Made by a program: the position numbers and the translations under genes. From Bacteroidales bacterium (lineage in GTDB: Bacteria; Bacteroidota; Bacteroidia; Bacteroidales; Muribaculaceae): a DNA stretch of 33,459 nucleotides. The DNA lies in the NCBI GenBank assembly GCA_004552725.1, contig SFNM01000025.1:1-33459 (forward strand), in the 5' to 3' direction. The notes under the pieces were generated by a model, which made no database searches, was not told the DNA's origin, and was given only the letters and a program-made list of their open reading frames with translations. Below, in pieces: positions 25,751-33,387 of this stretch; the first letter of the stretch is position 1; every line of letters begins with the position of its first letter.

Positions 25751-25854
25751 TTCCTTCCCCATTCCCTTCAGTGAAGGGCCGGGATGGGCTGCTCTTTTTC
25801 CCCGATTTTAACATCTTTTATGTTATTTCGCTTTTTTCTCCCGATTTTTAGCCG

Positions 25855-25862
25855 TAACTTTG
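25855..25862 (+). promoter_or_regulatory. -7 box of the greA operon
   Basis: TAACTTTG followed by CATCGC; the -33 region is only CTTT at the expected place. Confidence 0.7.
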
Positions 25863-25974
25863 CATCGCAAAATAGGTATTCATTTTTTAGGGACTCAACC
25901 GCCCACGCGGTTTGGGTTTCTTCGTTTTATTTTGCCCTCCTATATTTGTTTAATCCTTTAATACCGCTTTTATT
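25863..25974 (+). promoter_or_regulatory. 5' leader of greA with hairpin
   Basis: The 112-base leader contains AACCGC-ccac-GCGGTT at 25897-25912, extended outward by ACTC / GGGT (25893-25916) with one bulge. An unstructured T/A-rich stretch follows up to the start codon. Its function is unknown. Confidence 0.4.
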
Positions 25975-26445
25975 ATGGCTATTACATACATGACCCGCGA
26001 AGGGTACAAGAAAAAAATGGAAGAAATCGCTTACCTCGAAAGCGTGAAGCGCCCCGAAATTTCACGCGCCATCGCCGAGGCTCGCGATAAAGGCGACCTC
26101 TCCGAAAACGCCGAATACGACGCCGCCAAAGAGGCTCAAGGCATGCTCGAAATGAAAATTGCCCAACTCAAAGACATGGTGGCCAACGCTCGCATTATCG
26201 ATGAGTCGAAACTCAACTGCGAAGAAGTCCAAATCCTTAACCGCGTCAAAATCAAAAATGTCAACAACGGCATGGTGATGGAATACACCATCGTAGCCGA
26301 CTCCGAGGCTAACCTCAAAGAGAAGAAAATCGCCACATCCACCCCCATCGCTCAAGGTTTGATGGGACACCGCGTGGGCGACGTGGTTGAAATACGCGTC
26401 CCCTCCGGATTGATGAAATTCGAAATCGTTGAAATCGGCTTCTAA
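25975..26445 (+). CDS. greA: Transcription elongation factor GreA
   Basis: This 156-aa protein rescues backtracked RNA polymerase by stimulating transcript cleavage. The N-terminal coiled coil carries the acidic tip in GDLSENAEYDAAKEAQ, which positions the catalytic Mg ion. The C-terminal FKBP-like domain ends GLMGHRVGDVVEIRVPSG. The length is normal. It leads a three-gene operon with gaps of 13 and 10 bases. Confidence 0.97.
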   Translation: MAITYMTREGYKKKMEEIAYLESVKRPEISRAIAEARDKGDLSENAEYDAAKEAQGMLEMKIAQLKDMVANARIIDESKLNCEEVQILNRVKIKNVNNGMVMEYTIVADSEANLKEKKIATSTPIAQGLMGHRVGDVVEIRVPSGLMKFEIVEIGF

Positions 26446-26458
26446 TACATTATATACT

Positions 26459-26854
26459 ATGGCTTCTATCTTTGCTCGCATCGCCGCCGGTGAAATTCCA
26501 TCATACAAAGTGGCTGCCGACGACCGCTTCTATGCTTTCCTCGACATCAACCCCGTGGCAAAAGGCCACGTGTTGGTAATTCCTCGCCTCGAAGTCGACT
26601 ACATATTCGACCTCGACGACGACACTCTCGCCGCAATGCACATCTTTGCAAAACGCGTGGCTCGTGCGCTCAAGGCTGCAATCCCTTGCCGTAAAGTCGG
26701 CATGGCCGTCCTCGGCCTTGAAGTACCTCATGCCCACATTCACCTTGTGCCGATGCAATCCGAAGGCGATATGGACTTCCGCCGCGAAAAACTCCAACTC
26801 ACCTCTGAAGAAATGCAACAAATAGCCGACAACATTGCCGCTCACTTTGAATAA
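26459..26854 (+). CDS. HIT family nucleotide-binding protein
   Basis: This 131-aa protein has the histidine triad at H91-x-H93-x-H95 (PHAHIHLVP), the nucleotide-hydrolase active site of HINT-type enzymes, with H93 the likely nucleophile. The N-terminal SIFARIAAGEIPSYKVAADD is typical of the family. An upstream in-frame ATG (26429) lies inside greA and is rejected. HIT proteins of this type hydrolyse purine nucleoside phosphoramidates; the in vivo role is not known. It sits in the greA operon. Confidence 0.92.
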   Translation: MASIFARIAAGEIPSYKVAADDRFYAFLDINPVAKGHVLVIPRLEVDYIFDLDDDTLAAMHIFAKRVARALKAAIPCRKVGMAVLGLEVPHAHIHLVPMQSEGDMDFRREKLQLTSEEMQQIADNIAAHFE

Positions 26855-26864
26855 TTCCACCACA

Positions 26865-27965
26865 ATGAAACATACATTTCTTGCCGCTATCTCCGCCATC
26901 GCATTGCTCGGCGGCGCCTGCTCTCAAGCCCCAACCGGATGGAGCGTCTCCGGCACCGTGGCCCACGCCGACTCTGCCGCCCTCGTGCTCGAAGGCTGCA
27001 ACAACGGCCATTGGTACGTAATCGACACCCTCGACCTCGCCTCCGACGGCTCCTTTGAATACACCGCTGATGCACCTGCTGCATACCCCGACATCATGCG
27101 CATCTCGCTCAACGGACAAAGCATCTACTTCCCCGTCGACAGCATCGACAATGTGCAAATCTCAACCAACGCCGCCGAATTTGCCGCTAACTACACCCTC
27201 GCCGGCTCGGCCGATGCCGCTGCAATCTACTCGCTCGACAGCCTAATCAACCAATCCATCGCAGCCGTCGGCGTCGACTCAACACTCGTTTCGGCTACCC
27301 TAAAGTATCAACTCTTCACCACCGCTTTTGCAAATCAACAGTCGGTGATGCCTCTCTACTATCTAATCAACCGCACCGTTGGTCAAAAACCACTGTTCGA
27401 CATCAACAACCAAGCCGACCTTCGCCTTTACGGAGCTGTGGCTCAGCGATTTAATATTACTCGTCCCGACGACCCGCGCGCCGCTTTTATGGCACAGACT
27501 TACAAACAAGCCTTAGCAGCTCGCAGCAATACCACCACCGAAATCGCCCTCCCCACAGCCTCTCTTCCCGCCGACATCGTGCGCTACGATGTCAACGGCA
27601 ACAAACGCTCACTCGTTGAGGCAGCATCCAAAGGCAACATCCTCATTCTCAGTTTCACAAGTTACCAACTCGAAAGTTCGCCCGCTTACAATGCCATCCT
27701 CAACACCATCTGGGAGAAACACCACGCCGCCGGACTCGACATATACCAAATCGCTTTCGATACCGACGAAAGTATGTGGAAAATTCGCGCCAAATCTCTC
27801 CCATGGACTGCCGTTTGGAACTCAACTACCGATGGCGACGCCGTATTGCTGAACTACAACGTAGGCGCCCTCCCCATGACTTTCATCATCGACCGCTCCG
27901 GCTCCATCGCCGAACGCGTAGTCGACCCCACCACCTTAGAAACAACCATCGCCAAATACCTCTAA
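26865..27965 (+). CDS. DUF4369 / thioredoxin-fold lipoprotein lacking CxxC
   Basis: This 366-aa lipoprotein has its lipobox at LLGGAC (C19). The N-terminal half is a DUF4369 beta-sandwich (GWSVSGTVAHADSAALVLEG and on), then a helical linker, then a C-terminal AhpC/TlpA-like thioredoxin fold from about residue 256. The cis-Pro segment GALPMTFIIDRSG is kept. Where active members have WCxxC, this one reads FTSYQLESSP (residues 264-273), with no cysteine. It therefore cannot be a classical thiol oxidoreductase and may be a binding or structural paralog. An earlier ATG at 26835 overlaps the HIT gene and would block lipidation. The operon ends here. Confidence 0.88.
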   Translation: MKHTFLAAISAIALLGGACSQAPTGWSVSGTVAHADSAALVLEGCNNGHWYVIDTLDLASDGSFEYTADAPAAYPDIMRISLNGQSIYFPVDSIDNVQISTNAAEFAANYTLAGSADAAAIYSLDSLINQSIAAVGVDSTLVSATLKYQLFTTAFANQQSVMPLYYLINRTVGQKPLFDINNQADLRLYGAVAQRFNITRPDDPRAAFMAQTYKQALAARSNTTTEIALPTASLPADIVRYDVNGNKRSLVEAASKGNILILSFTSYQLESSPAYNAILNTIWEKHHAAGLDIYQIAFDTDESMWKIRAKSLPWTAVWNSTTDGDAVLLNYNVGALPMTFIIDRSGSIAERVVDPTTLETTIAKYL

Positions 27966-27970
27966 CCTAC

Positions 27971-28004
27971 AGCGCCCTCGCCCGCAGCGAGGGCGCTCGT
28001 TTTT
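27971..28004 (+). terminator. Terminator of the greA operon
   Basis: A perfect 10-bp stem AGCGCCCTCG / CGAGGGCGCT with a 7-nt loop is followed by CGTTTTT. Confidence 0.9.
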
Positions 28005-28013
28005 ATCTACCCG

Positions 28014-28047
28014 CAAAAAAAATTGAGCGGCCTCGTCGAGGTCGCTC
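28014..28047 (-). terminator. Terminator of tRNA-Glu
   Basis: On the minus strand GAGCG-a-CCTC pairs with GAGG-c-CGCTC around a 3-nt loop (one A-C mismatch), followed by AATTTTTTTT. It faces the greA-operon terminator. Confidence 0.85.
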
Positions 28048-28051
28048 TTTG

Positions 28052-28124
28052 TAGCGAATCAGGGAATCGAACCCTGGTCTCCACCGTGAGAGGGTGGCGT
28101 GCTAGGCCACTACACTAAATCGCC
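28052..28124 (-). tRNA. tRNA-Glu (anticodon CTC)
   Basis: This 73-nt gene folds as a full cloverleaf: D-stem GTGT/GCAC, anticodon stem CCACC/GGTGG with loop CTCTCAC (anticodon CTC, glutamate), and T-stem CAGGG/CCCTG with TTCGATT. The acceptor GGCGATT/ATTCGCT has a G-T pair at 1-72 and a T-T mismatch at 6-67, which is unusual. CCA is not encoded. It has its own promoter (28136-28167) and terminator, so it is transcribed singly. Confidence 0.93.
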
Positions 28125-28135
28125 ATTTGTGACTG

Positions 28136-28167
28136 CAAAGTTAAGCGATTTTTCGCTCTCTTCCAAA
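28136..28167 (-). promoter_or_regulatory. Promoter of tRNA-Glu
   Basis: On the minus strand TTTG (28164-28167) and TAACTTTG (28136-28143) are 20 bases apart, with transcription starting just before the tRNA. The spacer contains AGCGATTTTTCGCT on the plus strand (28144-28157). Confidence 0.85.
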
Positions 28168-28269
28168 TTTTTTTCCACTTTTTTACAAAAAACTTCATCA
28201 TCGCCCTATTTTTCCTTCCTTTTATTACTTTTTTGCACACAATCCACTCCTCAAATCAATATTTTTCGC

Positions 28270-28277
28270 TATATTTG
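28270..28277 (+). promoter_or_regulatory. -7 box of the tsaB operon
   Basis: TATATTTG fits TAnnTTTG and lies 17 bases before the tsaB start. No clear -33 box is visible. Confidence 0.6.
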
Positions 28278-28294
28278 CCATAAATTATCCAACT

Positions 28295-28990
28295 ATGGCT
28301 GTTATTCTCAATATAGATACTACAACTACGGTGTGCTCGGCCGCTCTCACTGCCGAAGGCACCGTGTTGGCCCACCAAGAAAATTTCGAAGGGCGAAATC
28401 ACGCCGCCCTCCTCAGCGATTACATCAAATACTGCATGGACTTTGCCGCCGACAAAGAATTGAAAGTTGAAGCAGTGGCTGTGAGCCTCGGCCCGGGCTC
28501 TTACACCGGCCTTCGCATCGGCCTTAGCGAGGCCAAAGGCCTGGCATACGCGCTCAACTGCCCGCTTATCGGCATCAACACACTCGAACTTATGGCTACT
28601 CGCGTGATGTTCTCTACCGACGACATCCACCCCGACTCCATCTTCGTGCCTATGATTGATGCCCGCCGCATGGAAGTTTTCACCGCCGCTTACGACTTCG
28701 CACTCAGCGAGTTGCTCGCCCCCCAGCCTCTCATTTTGGACGAGAACTCCTACTCCGACTTGCTCGCTTCCGGTCGGCCCGTGCTTTTCTTCGGCGACGG
28801 AAGCGACAAAGCCCGCTCGGTAATCACAGCCCCAAACGCTGTGTTCGTACCCGACGTGGTGCCTTTGGCTGTTGACATGGTAGCCTTGGCCGAACGTGCA
28901 TACGCCCGACACGATTTTATCGATGTGGCCTACTCTACTCCTCTATATCTCAAGGATTTCCAAGCCACCAAACCCAAATCGCTGCTATGA
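28295..28990 (+). CDS. tsaB: tRNA t6A37 synthesis protein TsaB
   Basis: This 231-aa protein of the ASKHA fold is the scaffold subunit that partners with TsaD (and TsaE) to transfer threonylcarbamoyl to A37 of ANN-decoding tRNAs. The start MAVILNIDTTTTVCSAALT and the family signature SLGPGSYTGLRIGLSEAKGL (about residues 64-83) are clear, with a usual C-terminal LYLKDFQATKP. It overlaps tsaC by 4 bases (ATGA). Confidence 0.95.
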   Translation: MAVILNIDTTTTVCSAALTAEGTVLAHQENFEGRNHAALLSDYIKYCMDFAADKELKVEAVAVSLGPGSYTGLRIGLSEAKGLAYALNCPLIGINTLELMATRVMFSTDDIHPDSIFVPMIDARRMEVFTAAYDFALSELLAPQPLILDENSYSDLLASGRPVLFFGDGSDKARSVITAPNAVFVPDVVPLAVDMVALAERAYARHDFIDVAYSTPLYLKDFQATKPKSLL

Positions 28991-29568
28991 CCATTCCCGA
29001 AGAGTATCGCCCCGACATCAATGCAGCCGTAGCGGTATTGCGCCGTGGCGGCATCATTCTTTATCCCACCGACACCATTTGGGGCATCGGGTGCGACGCT
29101 CGCAACTCCCAAGCCGTGCAACGCGTATTCCAAATCAAGCATCGTGCCGAAGCCAAAGCCCTCATCACGTTGGTTAGTTCGTTGGCAATGCTCGACAGAG
29201 TAGTCGAAGACATACCGGAAGTAGCCGAACAACTAATCGAAGCCGCCGTAGAACCCATCACCATTATCTACGACCACGGCCGCAACGTGGCTCCCGAACT
29301 TTTGGCCGAAGATGGCAGCATTGGCGTGCGACTCACTCACGAACAATTCTCCGCCGCACTTTGCCATGCATTTGCAGGCCCAATCGTGTCGACTTCCGCC
29401 AATATCAGCGGCAACGAGCCGGCTCACTCATTCAACCAAATCGACCCGCAAATTATCGAAGCCGTCGACTACGTGTGCACATCGCGTCGCAACGAAGCCC
29501 CGGTGGCCAAGCCATCCTCCGTCATCAAAATCTCCGCCGGTGGGCTCTTCAAAATACTACGAAAATAA
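28987..29568 (+). CDS. tsaC: L-threonylcarbamoyladenylate synthase (Sua5/YrdC/TsaC)
   Basis: This 193-aa protein makes threonylcarbamoyl-AMP from threonine, bicarbonate and ATP, the substrate for the TsaB/TsaD complex. Visible YrdC features are RRGGIILYPTDTIWGIGCDA, the KHRAEAKAL lysine/arginine cluster, and the GSIGVRLTHE and PIVSTSANISG segments. There is no C-terminal Sua5 extension, so it is the short form. It is coupled to tsaB by the ATGA overlap, putting two steps of the same tRNA modification in one operon. Confidence 0.94.
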   Translation: MTIPEEYRPDINAAVAVLRRGGIILYPTDTIWGIGCDARNSQAVQRVFQIKHRAEAKALITLVSSLAMLDRVVEDIPEVAEQLIEAAVEPITIIYDHGRNVAPELLAEDGSIGVRLTHEQFSAALCHAFAGPIVSTSANISGNEPAHSFNQIDPQIIEAVDYVCTSRRNEAPVAKPSSVIKISAGGLFKILRK

Positions 29569-29576
29569 CCGCTGAT

Positions 29577-30956
29577 ATGAGATTTGAGAACATCATACGC
29601 ACACGTTTCGTTATTGTTGACTATTTCGCGGCCAACATCGGCATTATAGTCTTCAATATCCTGCGTTTCTTCTCGCTCCCTAAGCCTTTCGAACCTCGCT
29701 CTCTCGACCAATGGCTCCTCCACGACCCCGCCATCATCTTGGGGCAGATACTCTTCCCGCTTACTCTTATGGGACTCCATTGGCTCTCAGGCATTTACAA
29801 TCACGGCGGCGCAAAATCGCGCTTCGACATCATCAGCGCTGCCACCACCTGCGGATTGATTGCCACACTTCTAATCTTCTTCGTGGCTCTTATCAACGAC
29901 AACATTCCCGAGCGTATGCAAAACTATGAACTTCTGCTTCTGCTCTGGACGCTTCTTACAATTCCCACCATCATCGGGCGCGAAATCGTAAACCATCTCA
30001 CCGCACGCGCCATTCGCTCAGGCCTATATTTCTGCCCGGCCGTCATCATTGGCACCGGCGATGCAGCACATCAATTGGCCCAACGACTTAGCCTCAGCCG
30101 TCGACATACCGAGGTGAAAATACTCGACTTCATCGACCCCTCACATCCTAAAAGAATGGTCGACACAATCAGCCGACTTCAGCCCAAGATGCTGATTGTG
30201 AGCGCCGATGCCAATATCAAAAGCCGGAAATCCCAACTCCTCTCAGCGCTGTTCGCCACCGGAGTCGACATTTATATGCCACTCGACATATACCGCACCA
30301 TTTCGCCCATGGCGCGTATGCACACCGTCGTAGGCGAACCTCTCATCAACCTCAGTAATGCTAACATATCCGAATCAACTATCAACATAAAACGCGCCAC
30401 AGATGTTATCTCCTCATCATTAGCGCTTTTAATCCTCTCGCCCCTCTTCCTCATTCTGGCCATCCTCATCCGACGCGACTCCCGCGGACCCGTTTTCTAC
30501 CACCAAGAACGAGTCGGCTTCCATGGTAAGCCTTTCAAAATCATCAAATTTCGCTCAATGTACGTTGATGCCGAGTCCAATGGTCCCCAACTTTCAACCC
30601 TCGACGACGAGCGCATCACCAAAATCGGCCGCACCCTCCGCAAGTACCGTCTCGACGAACTGCCTCAATTCTGGAACGTAATCCGCGGCGATATGTCAAT
30701 CGTCGGGCCTCGCCCCGAGCGCCAATTCTATGCCACCCAAATCGCTGCTCAAGTGCCCCTCTACAACCTCGTTTACCAAGTGCGACCCGGCATCACTTCT
30801 TGGGGTATGGTCAAATTCGGCTACGCTTCCTCTATCGAAGAAATGATTCAACGACTGCAGTACGACCTCCTCTACATAGAAAACATTTCCCTGGGCGTTG
30901 ACCTCAAAATACTCTTCTACACCGTCATTACAGTCCTCACTGGCAAAGGTGTATAA
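29577..30956 (+). CDS. Polyprenyl-phosphate hexose-1-phosphate transferase (WcaJ/PssY-like)
   Basis: This 459-aa membrane enzyme starts surface polysaccharide synthesis by moving a sugar-1-phosphate from a UDP-sugar onto undecaprenyl phosphate. The N-terminal part has about four membrane segments (roughly residues 10-32, 53-73, 85-106 and 117-133) and a CoA-binding/Rossmann-like middle domain (VIIGTGDAAHQLA). The bacterial sugar transferase domain starts near residue 271 (KRATDVISSSLALLILSPLF). Its signatures are KPFKIIKFRSMYVDAE, LRKYRLDELPQFWNVIRGDM and SIVGPRPE. The start at 29577 is 9 bases after tsaC; a longer frame would overlap tsaC. No glycosyltransferases or Wzx/Wzy follow, so its pathway must lie elsewhere. 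Confidence 0.93.
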   Translation: MRFENIIRTRFVIVDYFAANIGIIVFNILRFFSLPKPFEPRSLDQWLLHDPAIILGQILFPLTLMGLHWLSGIYNHGGAKSRFDIISAATTCGLIATLLIFFVALINDNIPERMQNYELLLLLWTLLTIPTIIGREIVNHLTARAIRSGLYFCPAVIIGTGDAAHQLAQRLSLSRRHTEVKILDFIDPSHPKRMVDTISRLQPKMLIVSADANIKSRKSQLLSALFATGVDIYMPLDIYRTISPMARMHTVVGEPLINLSNANISESTINIKRATDVISSSLALLILSPLFLILAILIRRDSRGPVFYHQERVGFHGKPFKIIKFRSMYVDAESNGPQLSTLDDERITKIGRTLRKYRLDELPQFWNVIRGDMSIVGPRPERQFYATQIAAQVPLYNLVYQVRPGITSWGMVKFGYASSIEEMIQRLQYDLLYIENISLGVDLKILFYTVITVLTGKGV

Positions 30957-30968
30957 ATCCGCAAGACA

Positions 30969-32774
30969 ATGACTCAACGATATATCCATAAATCTCGATT
31001 ATTCGACTGGCTCCTCAAATTCGTGCGCTGGCGCGAACGCCATATCAAAGAAGGCACATTCCTGCTTTTCTTAGCCTTCTTCGTGGGCATCTTTTGCGGC
31101 CTCGCCGCCCAAGTGCTCAAATACCTCATCCACACCATTTCTTCCACCCTCACCTCGCATGCCGACGCCCATTCGGCCAACTATCTCTACATCATCTTGC
31201 CCACAATCGGCGTGGTCCTCGCCGCCCTGTTCGTGCGCTATGTGGTCAAAGACAACATTTCCCACGGCGTAACTCGCGTGCTCTGGGCTATCTCGCAAAA
31301 TAAATCCCGGCTCAAACGCCACAACACCTACACATCTCTCCTCGCTTCAGCAGTCACCATCGGCTTCGGCGGGTCGGTCGGTGCCGAAGGTCCCATAGTC
31401 CACACCGGTGCTGCCATCGGCTCCAACCTCGGCTCAATGTTCCGTATGTCGCCCCGCGTGCTAATGATTTTGGTGGGCTGCGGCGCCGCCGCCGGCATCG
31501 CCGGCATCTTTAAAGCACCTATCGCCGGCATGCTGTTCACCGTCGAAGTGCTCATGCTCGACCTCACCACCGTGTCGGTTATGCCGCTGCTGGTTGCGTC
31601 TATCACCAGCGCCGTTATCGCATACACCTACACCGGCTACACCTTCGAATTCTTCTTCGCCCAAAACACCGACTTCGTCATCGCCAAAGTGCCCGACGTC
31701 ATTGCCCTCGGTGTTGCTTGCGGCTTGGTGTCGCTCTACTTCACCCGCATCATGAATATGATGGAGAACTTCTTCGGCCGCTTCCAACACCCATGGATAC
31801 GAACCATTGTCGGGTGCTCCATCCTCTCGGGTTTGGTATTCCTTTTCCCGCCGCTCTACGGCGAAGGCTACGAATCAATCATGGGACTCTTGGCCGGCGA
31901 CGCATCCTCAATCGTCAACGGCTCCATCTTCTCCGGCGACGGCAACCAAGCCTGGTTCATCGCACTGTTCATTCTTATGATTATCCTCACCAAAGCATTC
32001 GCCACCTCCGCCACCAACGGCGCCGGCGGTGTGGGCGGCACATTCGCCCCCTCGCTCTATGTAGGATGCATGACCGGTTTCCTCTTCGCATACCTTTGTA
32101 ATTACTTCGGTATCGGCATGGAACTCAGCACCCGCAACTTCGCCCTCATCGGCATGGCCGGCGTGATGTCAGCCGTGATGCACGCCCCGCTCATGGCAAT
32201 CTTCCTCACAGCCGAACTCACCGGCGGATACGACCTATTCCTTCCCCTACTCATCGTCTCAACCATCGCTTACGGCACCATCAAACTCTTCGAGCCTTAT
32301 AGCATCTACACCACCCGCTTAGCAAAGCAAGGCAAACTCCTCACTCACCAAAAGGACCAAGCCGTGCTTACCCTGCTGAAGATGGACTCCGTAATCGAAA
32401 CCGACTTCCTCAGCGTCCGCCCCGAGATGACACTCAAAGAAATGGTCGACAAGATTTCACAATCCAACCGCAACATATTCCCCGTGCTCAACGCCGCCGG
32501 CGAACTCCTCGGCATCGTCGCCCTCGACGAAATCCGCAACATCATGTTCCGCCCCGACCTCTATCGAAAGATGAACGTCGCTTCCTTCATGACATCACCC
32601 CCCGCACGCATACTCATCGGCGAACACATGGACTCCGTCATGAAAAAATTCGACTCCACCGGCGCATGGAGCCTACCCGTGGTCGACACTCGCGGCCACT
32701 ACTTCGGCTTCATCTCCAAAGGCCGCATTTTCAACTCCTACCGCCGTGTCCTCCGCCACTACTGCGACGACTAA
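30969..32774 (+). CDS. ClC-family chloride channel/transporter with CBS domains
   Basis: This 601-aa inner-membrane protein has the ClC fold with about ten membrane segments. The gating-glutamate motif GSVGAEGP is present with E140, and the second selectivity motif is GAGGVGGTFAP at residues 351-361. Two CBS domains run from about residue 472 to the end (MDSVIETDFLSVRPEMTLKE; then MTSPPARILIGEHMDSVMKK). The usual GSGIP first selectivity motif is replaced by HGVTRV (about 99-104). The retained gating glutamate suggests proton-coupled exchange, although channel and exchanger cannot be told apart firmly. The gene lies 12 bases after the sugar transferase and is the last of the operon. Confidence 0.93.
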   Translation: MTQRYIHKSRLFDWLLKFVRWRERHIKEGTFLLFLAFFVGIFCGLAAQVLKYLIHTISSTLTSHADAHSANYLYIILPTIGVVLAALFVRYVVKDNISHGVTRVLWAISQNKSRLKRHNTYTSLLASAVTIGFGGSVGAEGPIVHTGAAIGSNLGSMFRMSPRVLMILVGCGAAAGIAGIFKAPIAGMLFTVEVLMLDLTTVSVMPLLVASITSAVIAYTYTGYTFEFFFAQNTDFVIAKVPDVIALGVACGLVSLYFTRIMNMMENFFGRFQHPWIRTIVGCSILSGLVFLFPPLYGEGYESIMGLLAGDASSIVNGSIFSGDGNQAWFIALFILMIILTKAFATSATNGAGGVGGTFAPSLYVGCMTGFLFAYLCNYFGIGMELSTRNFALIGMAGVMSAVMHAPLMAIFLTAELTGGYDLFLPLLIVSTIAYGTIKLFEPYSIYTTRLAKQGKLLTHQKDQAVLTLLKMDSVIETDFLSVRPEMTLKEMVDKISQSNRNIFPVLNAAGELLGIVALDEIRNIMFRPDLYRKMNVASFMTSPPARILIGEHMDSVMKKFDSTGAWSLPVVDTRGHYFGFISKGRIFNSYRRVLRHYCDD

Positions 32775-32825
32775 TCGCCTTAAATTCCACAAATTTCAAA
32801 AAATTATCATTTTTTTTGCAAAATA

Positions 32826-32857
32826 TTTGGCTAATTCAAAAATTATGCCTAACTTTG
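32826..32857 (+). promoter_or_regulatory. Promoter of tRNA-Phe
   Basis: TTTG (32826-32829) and TAACTTTG (32850-32857) with 20-base spacing; the tRNA begins 16 bases downstream. Confidence 0.88.
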
Positions 32858-32873
32858 CACTGCAAAACAAAAC

Positions 32874-32946
32874 GGTGCCATAGCTCAGATGGTAGAGCAA
32901 AGGACTGAAAATCCTTGTGTCCCCGGTTCGATTCCTGGTGGCACCA
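32874..32946 (+). tRNA. tRNA-Phe (anticodon GAA)
   Basis: This 73-nt tRNA has acceptor GGTGCCA/TGGCACC, D-stem GCTC/GAGC, anticodon stem AAGGA/TCCTT with loop CTGAAAA (anticodon GAA) and T-arm CCCGG/CCTGG with one mismatch. The discriminator A is followed by CCG, so CCA is not fully encoded. tRNA genes are common integration sites, but I see no duplicated 3' end inside the window. Confidence 0.96.
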
Positions 32947-32950
32947 CCGC

Positions 32951-32999
32951 AAAAATCTCTAACAGCCTATCAATCAGCCGTTAGAGATTTTTGTTTTTT
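32951..32999 (+). terminator. Terminator of tRNA-Phe
   Basis: Perfect 13-bp arms AAAAATCTCTAAC (32951-32963) and GTTAGAGATTTTT (32980-32992) with a 16-nt loop, then GTTTTTT. Confidence 0.85.
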
Positions 33000-33281
33000 C
33001 CACCTCGCAAAAATCCGAGTGAGGCGAATTATGGGGCATTGTAAACCTAACCACACGCGTGGAACGCGTGGCGGTTATGAGATCCCCTCCGGGGAACAGG
33101 TGATGGTACGCCTCAACAGTGGGTAGGAGAAACTGTGTCAAAAGTCTTGAATTTCATTTTAGATCCTCTGATGGGCCACCCGGGTATGCCGCGGCAAACC
33201 ACGGCTCTACTTGTAATCGATTGATTGTAACCTTTTTATTCCTGTTCTCCTGCTAAATCTCCTGTGCACCTGTGGATTTTT
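33000..33281. other. Hairpin-rich region without a convincing gene
   Basis: No reading frame here looks like a protein gene. The region instead has strong inverted repeats: TAACC-a-CACGCGT paired with ACGCGTG-gc-GGTTA (33048-33077), CCCC-tcc-GGGG (33084-33094) and GCCGCGG-caaa-CCACGGC with one mismatch (33188-33205). A terminator-like hairpin follows at 33282-33305. It may be a structured non-coding RNA, a remnant of an insertion element or an attachment region. I cannot name it. Confidence 0.4.
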
Positions 33282-33305
33282 GCGCACGCTCGATTGCGCG
33301 TTTTT
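33282..33305 (+). terminator. Terminator-like hairpin
   Basis: GCGCA (33282-33286) pairs with TGCGC (33295-33299) and is followed by G and TTTTT. It could end a transcript from the hairpin-rich region before it. Confidence 0.45.
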
Positions 33306-33353
33306 CAATTACAAAGCATAAAAAATACGAAATTTTGGTGTGGCGAACCAAAT

Positions 33354-33387
33354 TTTGAAAAACCGGCCGATTATTGTATTAAATTTG
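33354..33387 (+). promoter_or_regulatory. Promoter pointing off the right edge
   Basis: TTTG (33354-33357) and TAAATTTG (33380-33387), followed by CACC, are 22 bases apart, slightly longer than usual. The gene it drives must start within or beyond the last 70 bases. Confidence 0.55.

Noticed and set aside
25342..25851. Frame running through the repeat after rpsA
   Set aside because: It begins inside rpsA in another frame and crosses the terminator and the repeat. Only the VRFGGEAEA coincidence is interesting, and it is reported as part of the repeat.
29361..29576. Upstream start for the sugar transferase
   Set aside because: It would overlap 200 bases of tsaC; the ATG at 29577 directly after tsaC gives a normal N-terminus.
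32917..33126. 69-codon frame across tRNA-Phe and downstream
   Set aside because: It begins inside the tRNA, crosses its terminator and contains the hairpins, so it is not a plausible gene.
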